Source: WHSW01 sp963742205 (lineage in GTDB: Bacteria > Actinomycetota > Thermoleophilia > Solirubrobacterales > 70-9). From it: a stretch of DNA of 64,000 nucleotides. This document shows, piece by piece, positions 1-8,194 of the stretch. The translations under genes and the position numbers were made by a program. Location of the stretch: assembly GCA_963742205.1 (NCBI GenBank), contig CAVUKZ010000009.1:310001-374000 (forward strand), in the 5' to 3' direction. Each line of letters starts with the position of its first letter. Position 1 is the first letter of the stretch. The notes beneath the pieces are model-generated. The model saw nothing but the letters and a program-made list of their open reading frames with translations. It had not been told where the DNA came from and searched no databases.

Positions 1-204
1 GACGAGGATCGCTGCCTCGCTCTCGTAGACCTTGTCTGCCCTGAGCACGTAGGCGATCGCCGCGCCGGTGCAGAGCACGACGGCGAGGAGGACGAGCCAG
101 CGGCGCTCGCGCAGCGTCCGTAGATAGCCGCCCAGACCCCGGTCTTCAGCACGCGGATGCAGCCACGGGGCGTCGGCGGAGCCTCTGGAGGTGTCGTCGC
201 TCAT
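1..204 (-). CDS. Wzz-like chain-length determinant protein, N-terminal part (cut by window edge)
   Basis: An ATG at 204 opens a frame that runs leftwards off the window; 68 codons are visible. A polar N-terminus of about 30 residues is followed by LRERRWLVLLAVVLC and a membrane segment (about residues 33-52), then AYVLRADKVYESEAAILV. A basic patch, one membrane helix and an extracytoplasmic Y.A/Y.S-type start is the usual opening of Wzz/chain-length proteins, which control polysaccharide chain length and often pair with a tyrosine kinase domain. The rest, including any kinase domain, lies outside. It is divergent from the glycosyltransferase at 352, which suggests an exopolysaccharide locus to the left. 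Confidence 0.65.
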   Translation of the reverse strand, partial: MSDDTSRGSADAPWLHPRAEDRGLGGYLRTLRERRWLVLLAVVLCTGAAIAYVLRADKVYESEAAILV

Positions 205-351
205 CTAGGTGTGAGGTTGGGCCCGGGCGCGGATTGTGACAGCACATCGCCGCGTCGCAGGTCGTCGTCGAGCCCACGCAAGCGGCCATTCCTCGTGCTC
301 ACGGCCCCGGGAGGCCGGTCCACGAGGAACGGAGGACTAGTCTGCGCGCCC

Positions 352-1493
352 GTGCGGGTGGCCGTCTTCACTGACTATGTCTATCGGCAGCGCGACGGCC
401 GACTGTACGCCGAGCGCGCCTTCGCCCTCTTCCTCGCCCGGCTCGGGACGCTTCTCGACCGCCTGGTGCTGGTCGGCCGCTATGGCCCCAGCTCGGAGGC
501 GGCGCCATACGAGCTCCCGCCCGAGGTCGAGTTCGTCGCCCTGCCGTACTACGAGCGCCTCGGGCCGGGCGTCGCGCTACGCGCGTTGACGGGGGCGGTG
601 CGGCAGTTCTGGCGGGCGCTCGACGACGTCGACTGCGTCTGGTTGCTCGGCCCCCATCCCTTCGTCGTTCCCTTCGCGGTGCATCGCCGCCTTGCGCAGG
701 CGCCGGCTCGTGCTCGGGGTGCGCCAGGAATTCATGGAGTACATCGGCAACCGGCACCCGGGGCGACCGGTCTGGAAGCTGGCCGCCCTTGCGCTCGAGG
801 GGAGCTTCCGGATCCTCGCTCGCTTCTGCGACACCGTCGTCGTCGGCCCGGAGCTCGCGCGGCATTATCGCCACGCGCGGCGGCTCCTGGAGATCAACGT
901 CTCGCTGGTCGGCGAGGCCGAGGTCGTGGATCCGAGCGCCGACGAGCGGACCTACGACGGCGAGCTGCGCGTCCTGAGCGTCGGTCGCCTGGAGACGGAG
1001 AAGAACCCGCTCATGTTGGCCGAGGTGCTCGCCCTACTGGCGAGCGACGGGCGCGATTGGAGGCTGCGGATCTGCGGCGAGGGGCACCTCGAGGGCGAGC
1101 TCGAGGCGAAGCTCGCCGAGCTCGGCGTCGGCGAGCGCGCCGAGCTGCTCGGCTACGTGCCGTTCGGCGAGCAGCTCGACCGGGTCTACCGCTCGAGCCA
1201 GGTGCTGCTGCACGTCTCGTGGACCGAGGGCCTGCCGCAGATCCTGCTCGAGGGTTTCGCCGCCGCGACCCCCGTCGTCGCGACCGACGTCGGTGGCGTG
1301 CGCGACGCGGTCGGGGACGCGGCGCTCCTGATTCCCGCGGGCGACGCGGAGGCCGCCGCGGACGCCGTGCGCAACGTGGTCGACGACCCCGAGCTGCGAG
1401 AGCGGCTGCGCGCCGCCGGCGAACCGCTATGCCCGCGCGCATACGGCCGAGGCCGAGACGGGCCTGGTGGCCGAGTTCCTGCGCGGCGCCTAG
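352..1493 (+). CDS. GT4-type glycosyltransferase, with two frame breaks
   Basis: The protein starts at GTG 352 (VRVAVFTDYVYRQRDGRLYA) and continues through a GT-B N-terminal domain to about 690, where homologous-looking sequence moves to the next frame (LRRRRLVLGVRQEFMEYIG). The C-terminal domain has the GT4 hallmarks: VLSVGRLETEKNP, then LHVSWTEGLPQILLEGFA with the nucleotide-sugar-binding E-x7-E. A second one-base shift near 1420 restores a natural end (RYARAHTAEAETGLVAEFLRGA, stop at 1491). Both breaks look like one extra C or G. It probably adds a sugar to a lipid-linked polysaccharide at the membrane. The substrate is not readable. It could be a pseudogene or carry sequencing errors. Confidence 0.75.
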
Positions 1494-1580
1494 CGGGTGA
1501 CTGCGGCGCCGACAGCGGCTGACGGGTTACGATCGGCACCCGCCGCTACCCAGGTGGGCAAACGAATCGGAGGTCGGGTC

Positions 1581-2591
1581 TTGGTACGTATTCGTCGCGA
1601 TAAGGACAGTCCGGAGGCTGAGGCGGAGCTGGCGAGCATCGCCACTCAGGAGGCCGGCCCAATCGACGTTCACGAGGCCCTCTCGGGCGTCACCCAGCAG
1701 ATCGAGGAGATCACCGCGTCGGCCGAGCGCGCCGGCGCCGAGATCCGCGCCGAGGCCGAGGCCGACGCCGAGCGGACCCGCGAGGAGAGCCGGACCGAGT
1801 CCAAGCGCCTGCTGGATGAGAGCCACGCTGAGGCCGACAGGCTGCTCAGCGAGAGCCGCGCCGAGGCCGATCGGGTCACGACCGAGAGCCGGGAGGCGGC
1901 GGAGCGACTACACCAACGAGACCCGCGCCGAGGCCGAGCGGCTCATGAACGAGAGTCGCACCGAGGCCGAGCGCCTGGTCACCGACAGCCGCGCGCAGGC
2001 TGAGCGCGTCGCTGCCGAACGCGAGGCTGAGGCCGATCGCCGCGCGCAGGAGCGCGAGGAGGCCGCGGCCATCGCCGTGGGACACACGCGAACGGTCGTC
2101 GACCAGGTGAGCGAGGCCGTTGCGGGATTGCGCGAGCGACTCGACCAGGTCAGCGAGCAGTTGCGCTCGGCGACCGCTGCGATCGACGGCGAGGAAGCAG
2201 AGCCGGCGGCGGAGCACCCCGAGGCCGAGCGAGCGGTCGAAGCCGAGGAGAGCGAGGAAGCCGCCGCGGTGAACGGCGGCGCGCCCGAGGCCGCGACCGA
2301 GCCGGATGCTGCAGCTGGCAGCGACGCCGAGGCGCGGAAGCCCCCGAGTCCGAACAGGACGGTCCGCCCGCCGACGAGGAGGAGCCCACCGACGAGACGG
2401 AGGCCCCGCCGCAGCCCGTGGCCACCGGCGCCCGCGCTGAGGGCGCGCAGGCGCGTCCCCTGGTGCGCGCCGTGCAGATGGCGATGGCCGGTGCCTCGCG
2501 CGACGAGATCGGCGACGTCCTTCGCGACGAGTACCAGGTCACGGACCCGGAGTCGATCGTCGACGAGGCGCTCGGGCGCCGCGAGGACTAG
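1581..2591 (+). CDS. Hendecad-repeat coiled-coil protein (two compensating frame breaks)
   Basis: A TTG at 1581 has GGAGG 7 bases upstream and begins VRIRRDKDSPEAEAELAS. After VHEALSGVTQQIEEIT the protein is built of about eight 11-residue units of the type RLLSESRAEAD (roughly residues 65-155), expected to form a long right-handed coiled coil. An acidic Ala/Glu-rich linker follows, then a compact C-terminus (RAVQMAMAGASRDEIGDVL ... SIVDEALGRRED, stop 2589). One extra base near 1912 sits inside a repeat unit, and one missing base near 2338 returns to the first frame. No enzymatic motif is visible. The likely role is a DivIVA-like or cytoskeletal scaffold. A paralogue of its N-terminus lies at 3348. 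Confidence 0.65.
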
Positions 2592-3349
2592 CCGCTCGGG
2601 CCGCCGCTGTTCGAGAGGCTGTCGATCCGTTCCAGCTTCGCGAACACCGCCCACCGCTCAGCGGCGCTGTAGAGCGGGTGACACGCGGTGAGCACCAGGC
2701 GCTCGTAGCCGACGTTGTCGACGATCTCAACCTGGCTCGGATCGACGATCTCATGCTTTTGAACCGTGTAGACAAAGGTCCCGTACGGCATCTCGAGCGT
2801 GATCTCGTCGCCATCGGCGATTTCGTTGATCTTCCGGAATGGGGCCAGGTAGGTCGTCCGGTGGCCCGCGATCCCGATCGTCTTGCCCTGCCCGGGGAAC
2901 CCGGTGTCCGGATAGTGGCCCGGGCCCTTCTGCAGGCTCGCCGTGTCGGTGCCCTGGACCACGACGATGTCCACCCCGATCGACGGGATCTTGATCCGCC
3001 CGATGCCGTTGCCGGTCTCGACCTTGCCGGCGAAGTCGTCAGCGAGCTTGCTGGCGCGGTCGGTGATCTGCCGCGAGCGGTCCGTGGTGTCGTGTACCGC
3101 GGCGGGCTCGGGGAACTCGAGCTTGAGCTTGTCGAGCGAGTCCGCGGCCTTGCTCTGCTGGATCGACCCGTAGAGCGTCGACAGCGGCTCGCGCCAGGCG
3201 AGCGTCATCGCCACGTCGGCGGCGATCACGATTCCGGCGGTGATCAGGGCCACCGAGATGATGTAGAGCGCGCGGCGCACGGGCACGCAATGATCCACGA
3301 TTCGGGCCGCCGCGCGCGGCTCTAACGTACGGACCCGCCAGGTAGCCAT
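2588..3349 (-). CDS. Sortase family transpeptidase
   Basis: The 253-residue protein has one membrane segment (about 27-50) and an exposed sortase beta-barrel. The catalytic His lies in IAGHRTTYLAPF, the Cys in LVLTACHPLYSA and the Arg in AERWAVFAKL, in the canonical order. Such enzymes cleave a C-terminal sorting signal of secreted proteins and attach them to the cell wall. Two small proteins in this window (14698 and 28397) end in LPFTG-hydrophobic-basic tails and are candidate substrates. The gene converges on the coiled-coil gene (4-base overlap of the ends) and its ATG overlaps the start of the divergent gene at 3348. An internal GTG near 3281 is an alternative start. The sortase subclass is unclear. 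Confidence 0.9.
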   Translation of the reverse strand: MATWRVRTLEPRAAARIVDHCVPVRRALYIISVALITAGIVIAADVAMTLAWREPLSTLYGSIQQSKAADSLDKLKLEFPEPAAVHDTTDRSRQITDRASKLADDFAGKVETGNGIGRIKIPSIGVDIVVVQGTDTASLQKGPGHYPDTGFPGQGKTIGIAGHRTTYLAPFRKINEIADGDEITLEMPYGTFVYTVQKHEIVDPSQVEIVDNVGYERLVLTACHPLYSAAERWAVFAKLERIDSLSNSGGPSG

Positions 3350-3917
3350 GGCAGCAGAGCGAGGAAGTCCCCAGGACAGCGCTGCGCCCAGAGCGCAGCA
3401 TGAGGCCCGCGTTCAGGAGGCGCTCTCGGGCGTCACCCAGCGGATCGAGGCGATCACCGCAGCGGCGGAGCGCTCGGCGGCCGAGACGCGGGCCAGGGCC
3501 GCAGCCGAGGCCGACGACCTGATGCAGCGCAGCCGGCGCGAGGCCGAGCGCGTGGCGAGCGAGCGGATGGAGCTCGCCGACCGCCGCGCGGTGGAGCGCG
3601 AGCAGGCGCTCGAGCGGCGGATGGTCGCGCGCGAGGACGCGGCGGCCGATGCCGTGCGCCGCACCGAGCTGGCGATCGAGCGCATGGGAGCCGCGATGGC
3701 GCTGATCCGGGATCAATTCGAGGCCGTCGCCGCCGAGCTGCGCGCCGCCGCGAGCGAGGTCCAACGATCAAAGCTCGCCGCCAGCGGCAGGGTTGAGGAG
3801 GCGCGGCCCGCCGGTCCCACGCCGACGCGCTCGGACGGCGGGACGGAGGCGTTCGAGTTTCCCCGGGCCAGGCCCACCGAGGCGCGGGCGCGGACGAGGC
3901 GCCGCCGGGCGAGCTGA
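3348..3917 (+). CDS. Coiled-coil protein, paralogue of the 1581-2591 product
   Basis: Begins MAAERGSPQDSAAP and continues VQEALSGVTQRIEAITAAAE, nearly the same as VHEALSGVTQQIEEITASAE in the 1581 gene, so the two share a domain. The middle (residues 30-140) is Ala/Glu/Arg-rich helix predicted to be coiled coil. The tail is basic and Pro-rich (ARARTRRRRAS). Its ATG shares bases with the sortase ATG on the other strand (CATG at 3347-3350), so each promoter must lie in the other gene. No catalytic motif is seen. A scaffold or envelope-division role is possible but unproven. Confidence 0.65.
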   Translation: MAAERGSPQDSAAPRAQHEARVQEALSGVTQRIEAITAAAERSAAETRARAAAEADDLMQRSRREAERVASERMELADRRAVEREQALERRMVAREDAAADAVRRTELAIERMGAAMALIRDQFEAVAAELRAAASEVQRSKLAASGRVEEARPAGPTPTRSDGGTEAFEFPRARPTEARARTRRRRAS

Positions 3918-3961
3918 GCAGCGCCGGAGCCTCGCCGCCGACCTGCCAGACTCTCGCGCCG

Positions 3962-5227
3962 ATGAGCGAGATCTCGGCAGCCAGGGTCGCGTCCTATCAA
4001 GCGGATCCCGAGCAGATCGGGCGCGTGCTCCTGCTCTACTCGGGCGGCCTCGACACCTCGGTGATGCTGCGCTGGATCGGTGAGCGCTACGACGCCGAGA
4101 TCGTCACGCTCACGGTCGACCTCGGCCAGCCGGGAGAGGATTGGGACGTGATCGTCGACAAGGCGCTTCACCTCGGCGCGGTCGACGCGATCCGCGCCGA
4201 CGCGCGGGAGGAGTTCGCGCGCGACTACGTCCTCCCGTCGATCAAGGCCAACGCGCTCTACGGCGGCGGCTATCCGCTGTTCACGGCGCTCGCTCGCCCT
4301 CTGATCGCGAAGCTGGCCGTGGAGACGGCCCGGCGCGCGGGGTGCGACACGATCGCCCACGGCTGCACCGGCAAGGGCAACGACCAGGTGCGGATCGACG
4401 GCACGATCTCGGCCCTCGGGCCGGAGCTCCGGGTGCTGGCGCCCGTCCGCGAGTGGGAGATGGGCCGCGAGGAGGAGATCGCCTACGCCCGCCAGCACGG
4501 GATCCCGATCAAGGGCGCCAACGAAGCGGCGGCCCCGTACTCGATCGACGACAACCTCTGGGGCCGCTCGTCGGAGGGCCGCACGATCGAGGACCTCTCG
4601 GCGCCCGCTCCCGACGACGTGTTCCGCCTCGTGACTCTGCCCGAGGAGGCGCCGGACGAGCCCGAACTGGTGACGGTCGGCTTCGAGGCCGGCGAGCCCG
4701 TCTCGATCGACGGCGAGCGGCTCGAGCTCGTCGAGCTGCTCGAGCGCGCGGCCGAGGTCGGCGCTCGCCACGGCGCCGGGATCGTCGACCACGTCGAGGA
4801 CCGGATCGTGGGACTGAAGGTCCGCGACCTCTACGAGGTCCCGGCGGCGGCGATCATCATCCCGGCCCATCGGGAGCTCGAGAAGCTCGTCTCGACGATC
4901 CACCAAAACAACTTCAAGCGCGCCCTCGAGGACAAATGGGCCTACCTCTGCTACGCCGGCCTCTGGCACGAGCCGCTGCGCGAGGACCTCGACGCCTACA
5001 TGGAGTCGGCGAATCGCTACGTGACGGGCCAGGTCACGGTCAAGCTCTACAAGGGGTTGGCGACGGTCGTCGCGCGCGAGTCGCCCTACGCGCTGTATGA
5101 CCGGGCGCTGGCCTCGTTCGGCGAGTCCGGGGGCGACTTCAACCAGGCCGCGAGCCCGGGGTTCATCGAGCTGTTCACGCTTCAGAGCCGGATGGCGCAC
5201 CGGATTCGCGGGCGCGACGGCGGGTAG
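3962..5227 (+). CDS. argG: Argininosuccinate synthase
   Basis: 421 residues, slightly longer than the usual 400. The ATP-pyrophosphatase P-loop LLYSGGLDTSV lies near residue 24 and the Gly-rich segment HGCTGKGNDQVR near 135. The substrate-binding region NEAAAPYSIDDNLWGRS and the C-terminal helix complete the family pattern. It joins citrulline and aspartate using ATP in arginine synthesis. No other arg gene is next to it. The upstream coiled-coil gene ends 45 bases before, so it may be transcribed from that side or from its own promoter. Confidence 0.97.
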   Translation: MSEISAARVASYQADPEQIGRVLLLYSGGLDTSVMLRWIGERYDAEIVTLTVDLGQPGEDWDVIVDKALHLGAVDAIRADAREEFARDYVLPSIKANALYGGGYPLFTALARPLIAKLAVETARRAGCDTIAHGCTGKGNDQVRIDGTISALGPELRVLAPVREWEMGREEEIAYARQHGIPIKGANEAAAPYSIDDNLWGRSSEGRTIEDLSAPAPDDVFRLVTLPEEAPDEPELVTVGFEAGEPVSIDGERLELVELLERAAEVGARHGAGIVDHVEDRIVGLKVRDLYEVPAAAIIIPAHRELEKLVSTIHQNNFKRALEDKWAYLCYAGLWHEPLREDLDAYMESANRYVTGQVTVKLYKGLATVVARESPYALYDRALASFGESGGDFNQAASPGFIELFTLQSRMAHRIRGRDGG

Positions 5228-5237
5228 CATCGAGCCA

Positions 5238-5394
5238 ATGGAATCAGGCTCTCTACGAGCTCATCGGCCGCTTCATCGTCCGCTGGTCTGGTTTCGCTAC
5301 AGCGGCCAGATCAAGATCGCCGGGGCCGTCGCGGCCGGCGTTGACCGTGCTCGGCGGGCTGGTGCTCGCCCGGCGCACGCCCCCCGAGGGCTGA
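5238..5394 (+). CDS. Small membrane protein, about 51 residues, with three one-base frame breaks
   Basis: No single frame is convincing, but joining frames gives a coherent short protein. It starts as MNQALYELIGRFIVR, continues LVWFRYSGQIKIAGAVAA, and ends LTVLGGLVLARRTPPEG before TGA 5392. This needs removal of one G after ATG, addition of one C near 5285, and removal of one G near 5337. The length of 157 bases is 52 codons plus one, which fits. The product would have a single membrane helix and a short cytoplasmic tail. The function is unknown. It follows argG by 10 bases. Confidence 0.4.
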
Positions 5395-5401
5395 CGCCCT
5401 C

Positions 5402-6445
5402 CTACTGAGCGCACTCCCAGGCCGCGGCACCGGAGTCGGCCCAGATCTGGGCCGCGATGTTGCTCTGCTGCTGGGGCGAGGCTTCCTGGGGCTGGCCCTG
5501 GCCTCCGTATAGGTCCCAGGTCGAGGGGAGGATCTGGTAGGCGCCACCGGCGCCCGAGCTCGGGTTGACGGCGCCGAAATTGCCGCCTGACTCGCACTGG
5601 ACGATGGACTCGGGGATCGCCCAGTCGCCGAACCACTGGTTGACCTCGGTCTGCGCCTGCTGGGTGGAGACCTGCTGCAGGTGCTGGACGCGGTCGGTCC
5701 ACCCGGAGACCTGAGACTGCAGGCTCTCGACCTGCGCCTGCCGTTGGGCCCGCAGGGCCTGCAGCTCGGAGGCGCGAGACTCGGCCTGGGCGCGGACGGC
5801 GGAGATGCGGTCGCGCGCGGCGGCGATCTGCTCGTTGAACTCCTGGGCGCGTTGCTCGGCCTCCTCGACCGCCGCAAGCCGGTCCGATACCTGGTTGCGG
5901 AGCGACCGTACGTTGGAGACCAGCGACGCGTCGGCCTCCTCGATCCGCTTCAGGTACTCGGCGCGGGTCTGAAGGTCGTCCAGCCCGTCCGCGGACAGCA
6001 GGAGGGTGGCGGTGTCGGGCATCCCGCTGCGGTAGATGTCGACGAGTCGCCCGGAGAGCGTGTTGAGGGAGCGGCGCAGTTGATCGCGCGCGGCCGCCAG
6101 CTGGCCGCGGGCGACCGTGACCTCGCCCTCGAGGCGCCGCTCGCGCTCCTCGCCGGCGGCGAGCACCGCCGAGAGCTGGGCCTCGCGCTGGGCGGCGACG
6201 ATCGCCTCCTGCTGGGCGTTGGCGAGCTCGGCCGAGGTGGCGTCGATCTGGGCGCCCAGCGACTGCGCCTGCGACCGGGCGCCGGCGATCCGCGAGTTGA
6301 GCTCGTCGATCGACTGCGAGGCGAACGACGGGCCCGCGCACACCGCGAGGACGACGGCAGCTGCCACGGCGCCGGCGCAGGCGGTGAGCCTGGCGGTCAG
6401 CCTGCGTGTGGGGGCGGTTTTGCTGTCTCGATCTAGGTTGCCCAT
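5402..6445 (-). CDS. Secreted Rpf/transglycosylase-like peptidoglycan hydrolase with long coiled coil
   Basis: 347 residues. A signal peptide (about 14-43, ending GPSFASQ) is followed by a PcsB-like coiled coil to about residue 265. The C-terminal domain reads IPESIVQCESGGNFGAVNPSSG...YQILPSTWDLYGG...IWADSGAAAWECAQ. This is the Rpf/transglycosylase fold, with the catalytic Glu in CESGG and a terminal disulfide pair of cysteines. Such enzymes cleave glycan strands during growth or exit from dormancy. A c-di-AMP riboswitch ends about 10 bases before the ATG, so expression should fall when c-di-AMP is high. It converges with argG and the small gene at 5238. Confidence 0.88.
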   Translation of the reverse strand: MGNLDRDSKTAPTRRLTARLTACAGAVAAAVVLAVCAGPSFASQSIDELNSRIAGARSQAQSLGAQIDATSAELANAQQEAIVAAQREAQLSAVLAAGEERERRLEGEVTVARGQLAAARDQLRRSLNTLSGRLVDIYRSGMPDTATLLLSADGLDDLQTRAEYLKRIEEADASLVSNVRSLRNQVSDRLAAVEEAEQRAQEFNEQIAAARDRISAVRAQAESRASELQALRAQRQAQVESLQSQVSGWTDRVQHLQQVSTQQAQTEVNQWFGDWAIPESIVQCESGGNFGAVNPSSGAGGAYQILPSTWDLYGGQGQPQEASPQQQSNIAAQIWADSGAAAWECAQ

Positions 6446-6455
6446 CCGACCACTT

Positions 6456-6572
6456 GCCTACGGGGTTAGCTGACGGGCTCGCGCCATGGGCTGGCGCTAC
6501 ACGGCATGCCGCGATTCGCCCCTGGCGGCGAAGAGCAACGCCGCCCTCGGGTCCCCCGATTCCCGTCACTCC
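6456..6572 (-). promoter_or_regulatory. Cyclic di-AMP riboswitch (ydaO-yuaA class)
   Basis: On the minus strand, upstream of the Rpf-like gene, the conserved blocks occur in order. AATCGGGGGACCCGA is followed by a GGCGGCG/CGCCGCC hairpin, then GGGGCGAATC, another hairpin, GAGCCCGTCAGCTAACC and CCGTAGGC. The P1 helix TGACGGG/CCCGTCA pairs perfectly. This is the ydaO consensus, which is known to precede rpf and other wall-hydrolase genes in actinobacteria. Ligand binding normally switches the downstream gene off. Confidence 0.88.
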
Positions 6573-6630
6573 GGCCCCGGAAGGGCCCGATTTGCAGGGA
6601 ACTCGGCGAGTGCGGGAGACTAGCGCAGCG

Positions 6631-7917
6631 TTAGGGGCCCGTGAGCACCGTGCTGGAGGGGTCCGCGTCTGCAACGGAACTTGCATTGCCGTTGGCCGCC
6701 CCTTGTTCGAGCTGCGGCGCCCACTCGGTGCGCCGCAGCGTAATCGCCGCGATGGCGAGGACCGCGATCACGCCCACGCCGGCGACGGCGTAGCTCAGCC
6801 GCGGCTCGAACAGCGCCGCGATCGCGCCTCCGAGCAGGAAGCCGGCCCCGGGCATCGCGCTCGCCAGGGCCTCGAGCAGCGCCAGCACCCGCGCCTGGTA
6901 TGCGGCCCGGGTGAGCTCCTGGACGGCCGTCACGAGCGCGATCCACTGCACGCCGTTGCCGAGCCCTCCGATCACCGAGGCGGCGCACGCGACCGCGAGC
7001 GTGGGGGAGACCGCCGTGGCGAGGTAGGCGACCCCGATCGCGAGGGTGGAGACCAGCAGCAGGCCCCGGAGGGGGATCCGTCGCAGCGCCGCGAACAGCA
7101 GGCTGCCCACGACCATGCCCACGCCCCAGCTCGCCAGCAGGGCGCCGTAGCCGGCGTCCCCGGCGTCCAGGGTCTCCTTGGCGAAGACGACCTCGATCGG
7201 GATCACGAGGGCGAAGAAGACGAAGGCCAGTGCCTGGGCACCAAGCAGGCGCCGCAGCGCCGGCCGCTCGCGCACATAGCTGAGCCCTCGGCGCAGCCGC
7301 GGGACCCAGCCGGTGGGCCCTTCGCGCTCCTCGGGCAGCCGCAGTCCGCGTGCGACCGACAACGTGGCGGCGACGATCAGAAACGAGGCCGCGTCGGCGA
7401 GCAGCGCCGCCTCGATCCCCGCGCCGGCGACGACGACGCCGGCGATCGCGGGCCCGCCCGCCGCGCCGACCGTGAACGCGACGTTGAGCAGCGCATTGCC
7501 CTCGCGCAGCTGGCCGGCTGGCGCCAGGGTGGCCGCGGCGGCGGCCCGGGTGAGGGCCCGCGATGCCGAGGCCAGCGAGCCGTCGATCGTCGCCAGAGCC
7601 AGGACGGCGATCAGCACGAAGTCGTCGACGAACAGCGCGAGGACGGCGAAGGCGACGGCCTCGGCGGCGTACAGGAGCGGCAGCGAGACGCGCACCGGCA
7701 GCGCCTCGAGCGCGCTCACCAGGGGCGGTCCGAGCAGCGCCGGCGCGAAGTGCATGCCGCAGAACAGCGCCGCGGTCGCCATCGGGCTGCCGGTCTGATC
7801 GAAGACGAGCACGGCGAGGGCGATCTCGCCCAGCCAGTTGCCGAGCTCGTTGACGAGATAGGCGAAGCCGAGGTTTGCGAAGCCCGGTAGTCGCAGGGGG
7901 CGAAGTGCGGCTGCCAT
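6631..7917 (-). CDS. MFS transporter, EntS/MFS_3-like
   Basis: 428 residues with about 12 hydrophobic helices. It starts LRLPGFANLGFAYLVNELGNWLGEIALAVL, which matches the opening of the MFS_3 (enterobactin-exporter-like) branch of the major facilitator family. Helix 4-5 loop and the central loop (RGLRLPEEREGPTGW) are in the expected places. Such proteins export small molecules or drugs by proton antiport. The substrate is not predictable. The upstream 40-130 bases carry phased TTGyAAGAT repeats that may be regulator sites. Confidence 0.85.
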   Translation of the reverse strand: MAAALRPLRLPGFANLGFAYLVNELGNWLGEIALAVLVFDQTGSPMATAALFCGMHFAPALLGPPLVSALEALPVRVSLPLLYAAEAVAFAVLALFVDDFVLIAVLALATIDGSLASASRALTRAAAAATLAPAGQLREGNALLNVAFTVGAAGGPAIAGVVVAGAGIEAALLADAASFLIVAATLSVARGLRLPEEREGPTGWVPRLRRGLSYVRERPALRRLLGAQALAFVFFALVIPIEVVFAKETLDAGDAGYGALLASWGVGMVVGSLLFAALRRIPLRGLLLVSTLAIGVAYLATAVSPTLAVACAASVIGGLGNGVQWIALVTAVQELTRAAYQARVLALLEALASAMPGAGFLLGGAIAALFEPRLSYAVAGVGVIAVLAIAAITLRRTEWAPQLEQGAANGNASSVADADPSSTVLTGP

Positions 7918-7956
7918 GCGGGGGCGAACTTACTCCTTCCTGCGCTCGCAGATCCG

Positions 7957-8045
7957 TTGCAAGATCAGGGTCCGCTGTACAAGTTCGCGCAAGTTTTGTA
8001 AGATGCCGGAGCTTCTTGTAACTTCCTGAAAGGGATTGCAAGATC
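7957..8045. promoter_or_regulatory. Phased direct repeats TTGyAAGAT/TTGTAAC upstream of the MFS gene
   Basis: TTGCAAGATC occurs at 7957 and 8036, TTGTAAGATG at 7996 and TTGTAACTTC at 8016. A weaker TGTACAAGTT lies at 7976. Spacings are about 20 bases, two helical turns, so all face one side of the DNA. They sit just upstream of the MFS start (7917) and look like an operator array. Two MerR-type regulators are encoded nearby (9633 and 10102) and similar words occur in their intergenic region. Confidence 0.45.
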
Positions 8046-8056
8046 CAAACGGGAGA

Positions 8057-8156
8057 ACACCGCCTAAGGAGGGAACCGAAAATGGGCTACCGCAAGGGCT
8101 AAGCACCAAAGGATTTACGGTTGAGGGCGGTGTGCGCCCGCGTCGAGACGCGGGCG
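8057..8156 (+). ncRNA. Candidate structured RNA with a six-codon micro-ORF
   Basis: ACACCGCC (8057-8064) pairs with GGCGGTGT (8126-8133), and AACCG (8074-8078) with CGGTT (8118-8122). A stable hairpin CGCCCGCG/CGCGGGCG follows (8135-8156). Inside lies AAGGAGGG, 8 bases before ATG 8082, opening the peptide MGYRKG and stopping at TAA 8100. The stretch lies on the strand opposite both flanking genes and is poorer in GC than they are. I could not match it to a known riboswitch. It may be a leader, a small RNA or chance pairing. Confidence 0.35.
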
Positions 8157-8194
8157 TTCGCTTGCGTCTGGAACCCGCTAGCTGGCCGCGTTGG

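Noticed and set aside
3713..5230. 505-codon open frame opposite argG
   Set aside because: It is a GC-rich shadow frame, with Arg/Asp/Leu-rich composition, no domain, and argG on the other strand is certain.
6406..7890. 494-codon open frame opposite the MFS gene
   Set aside because: Gly/Arg/Asp-rich with no hydrophobic or domain pattern. The opposite strand has a clear transporter and a riboswitch.
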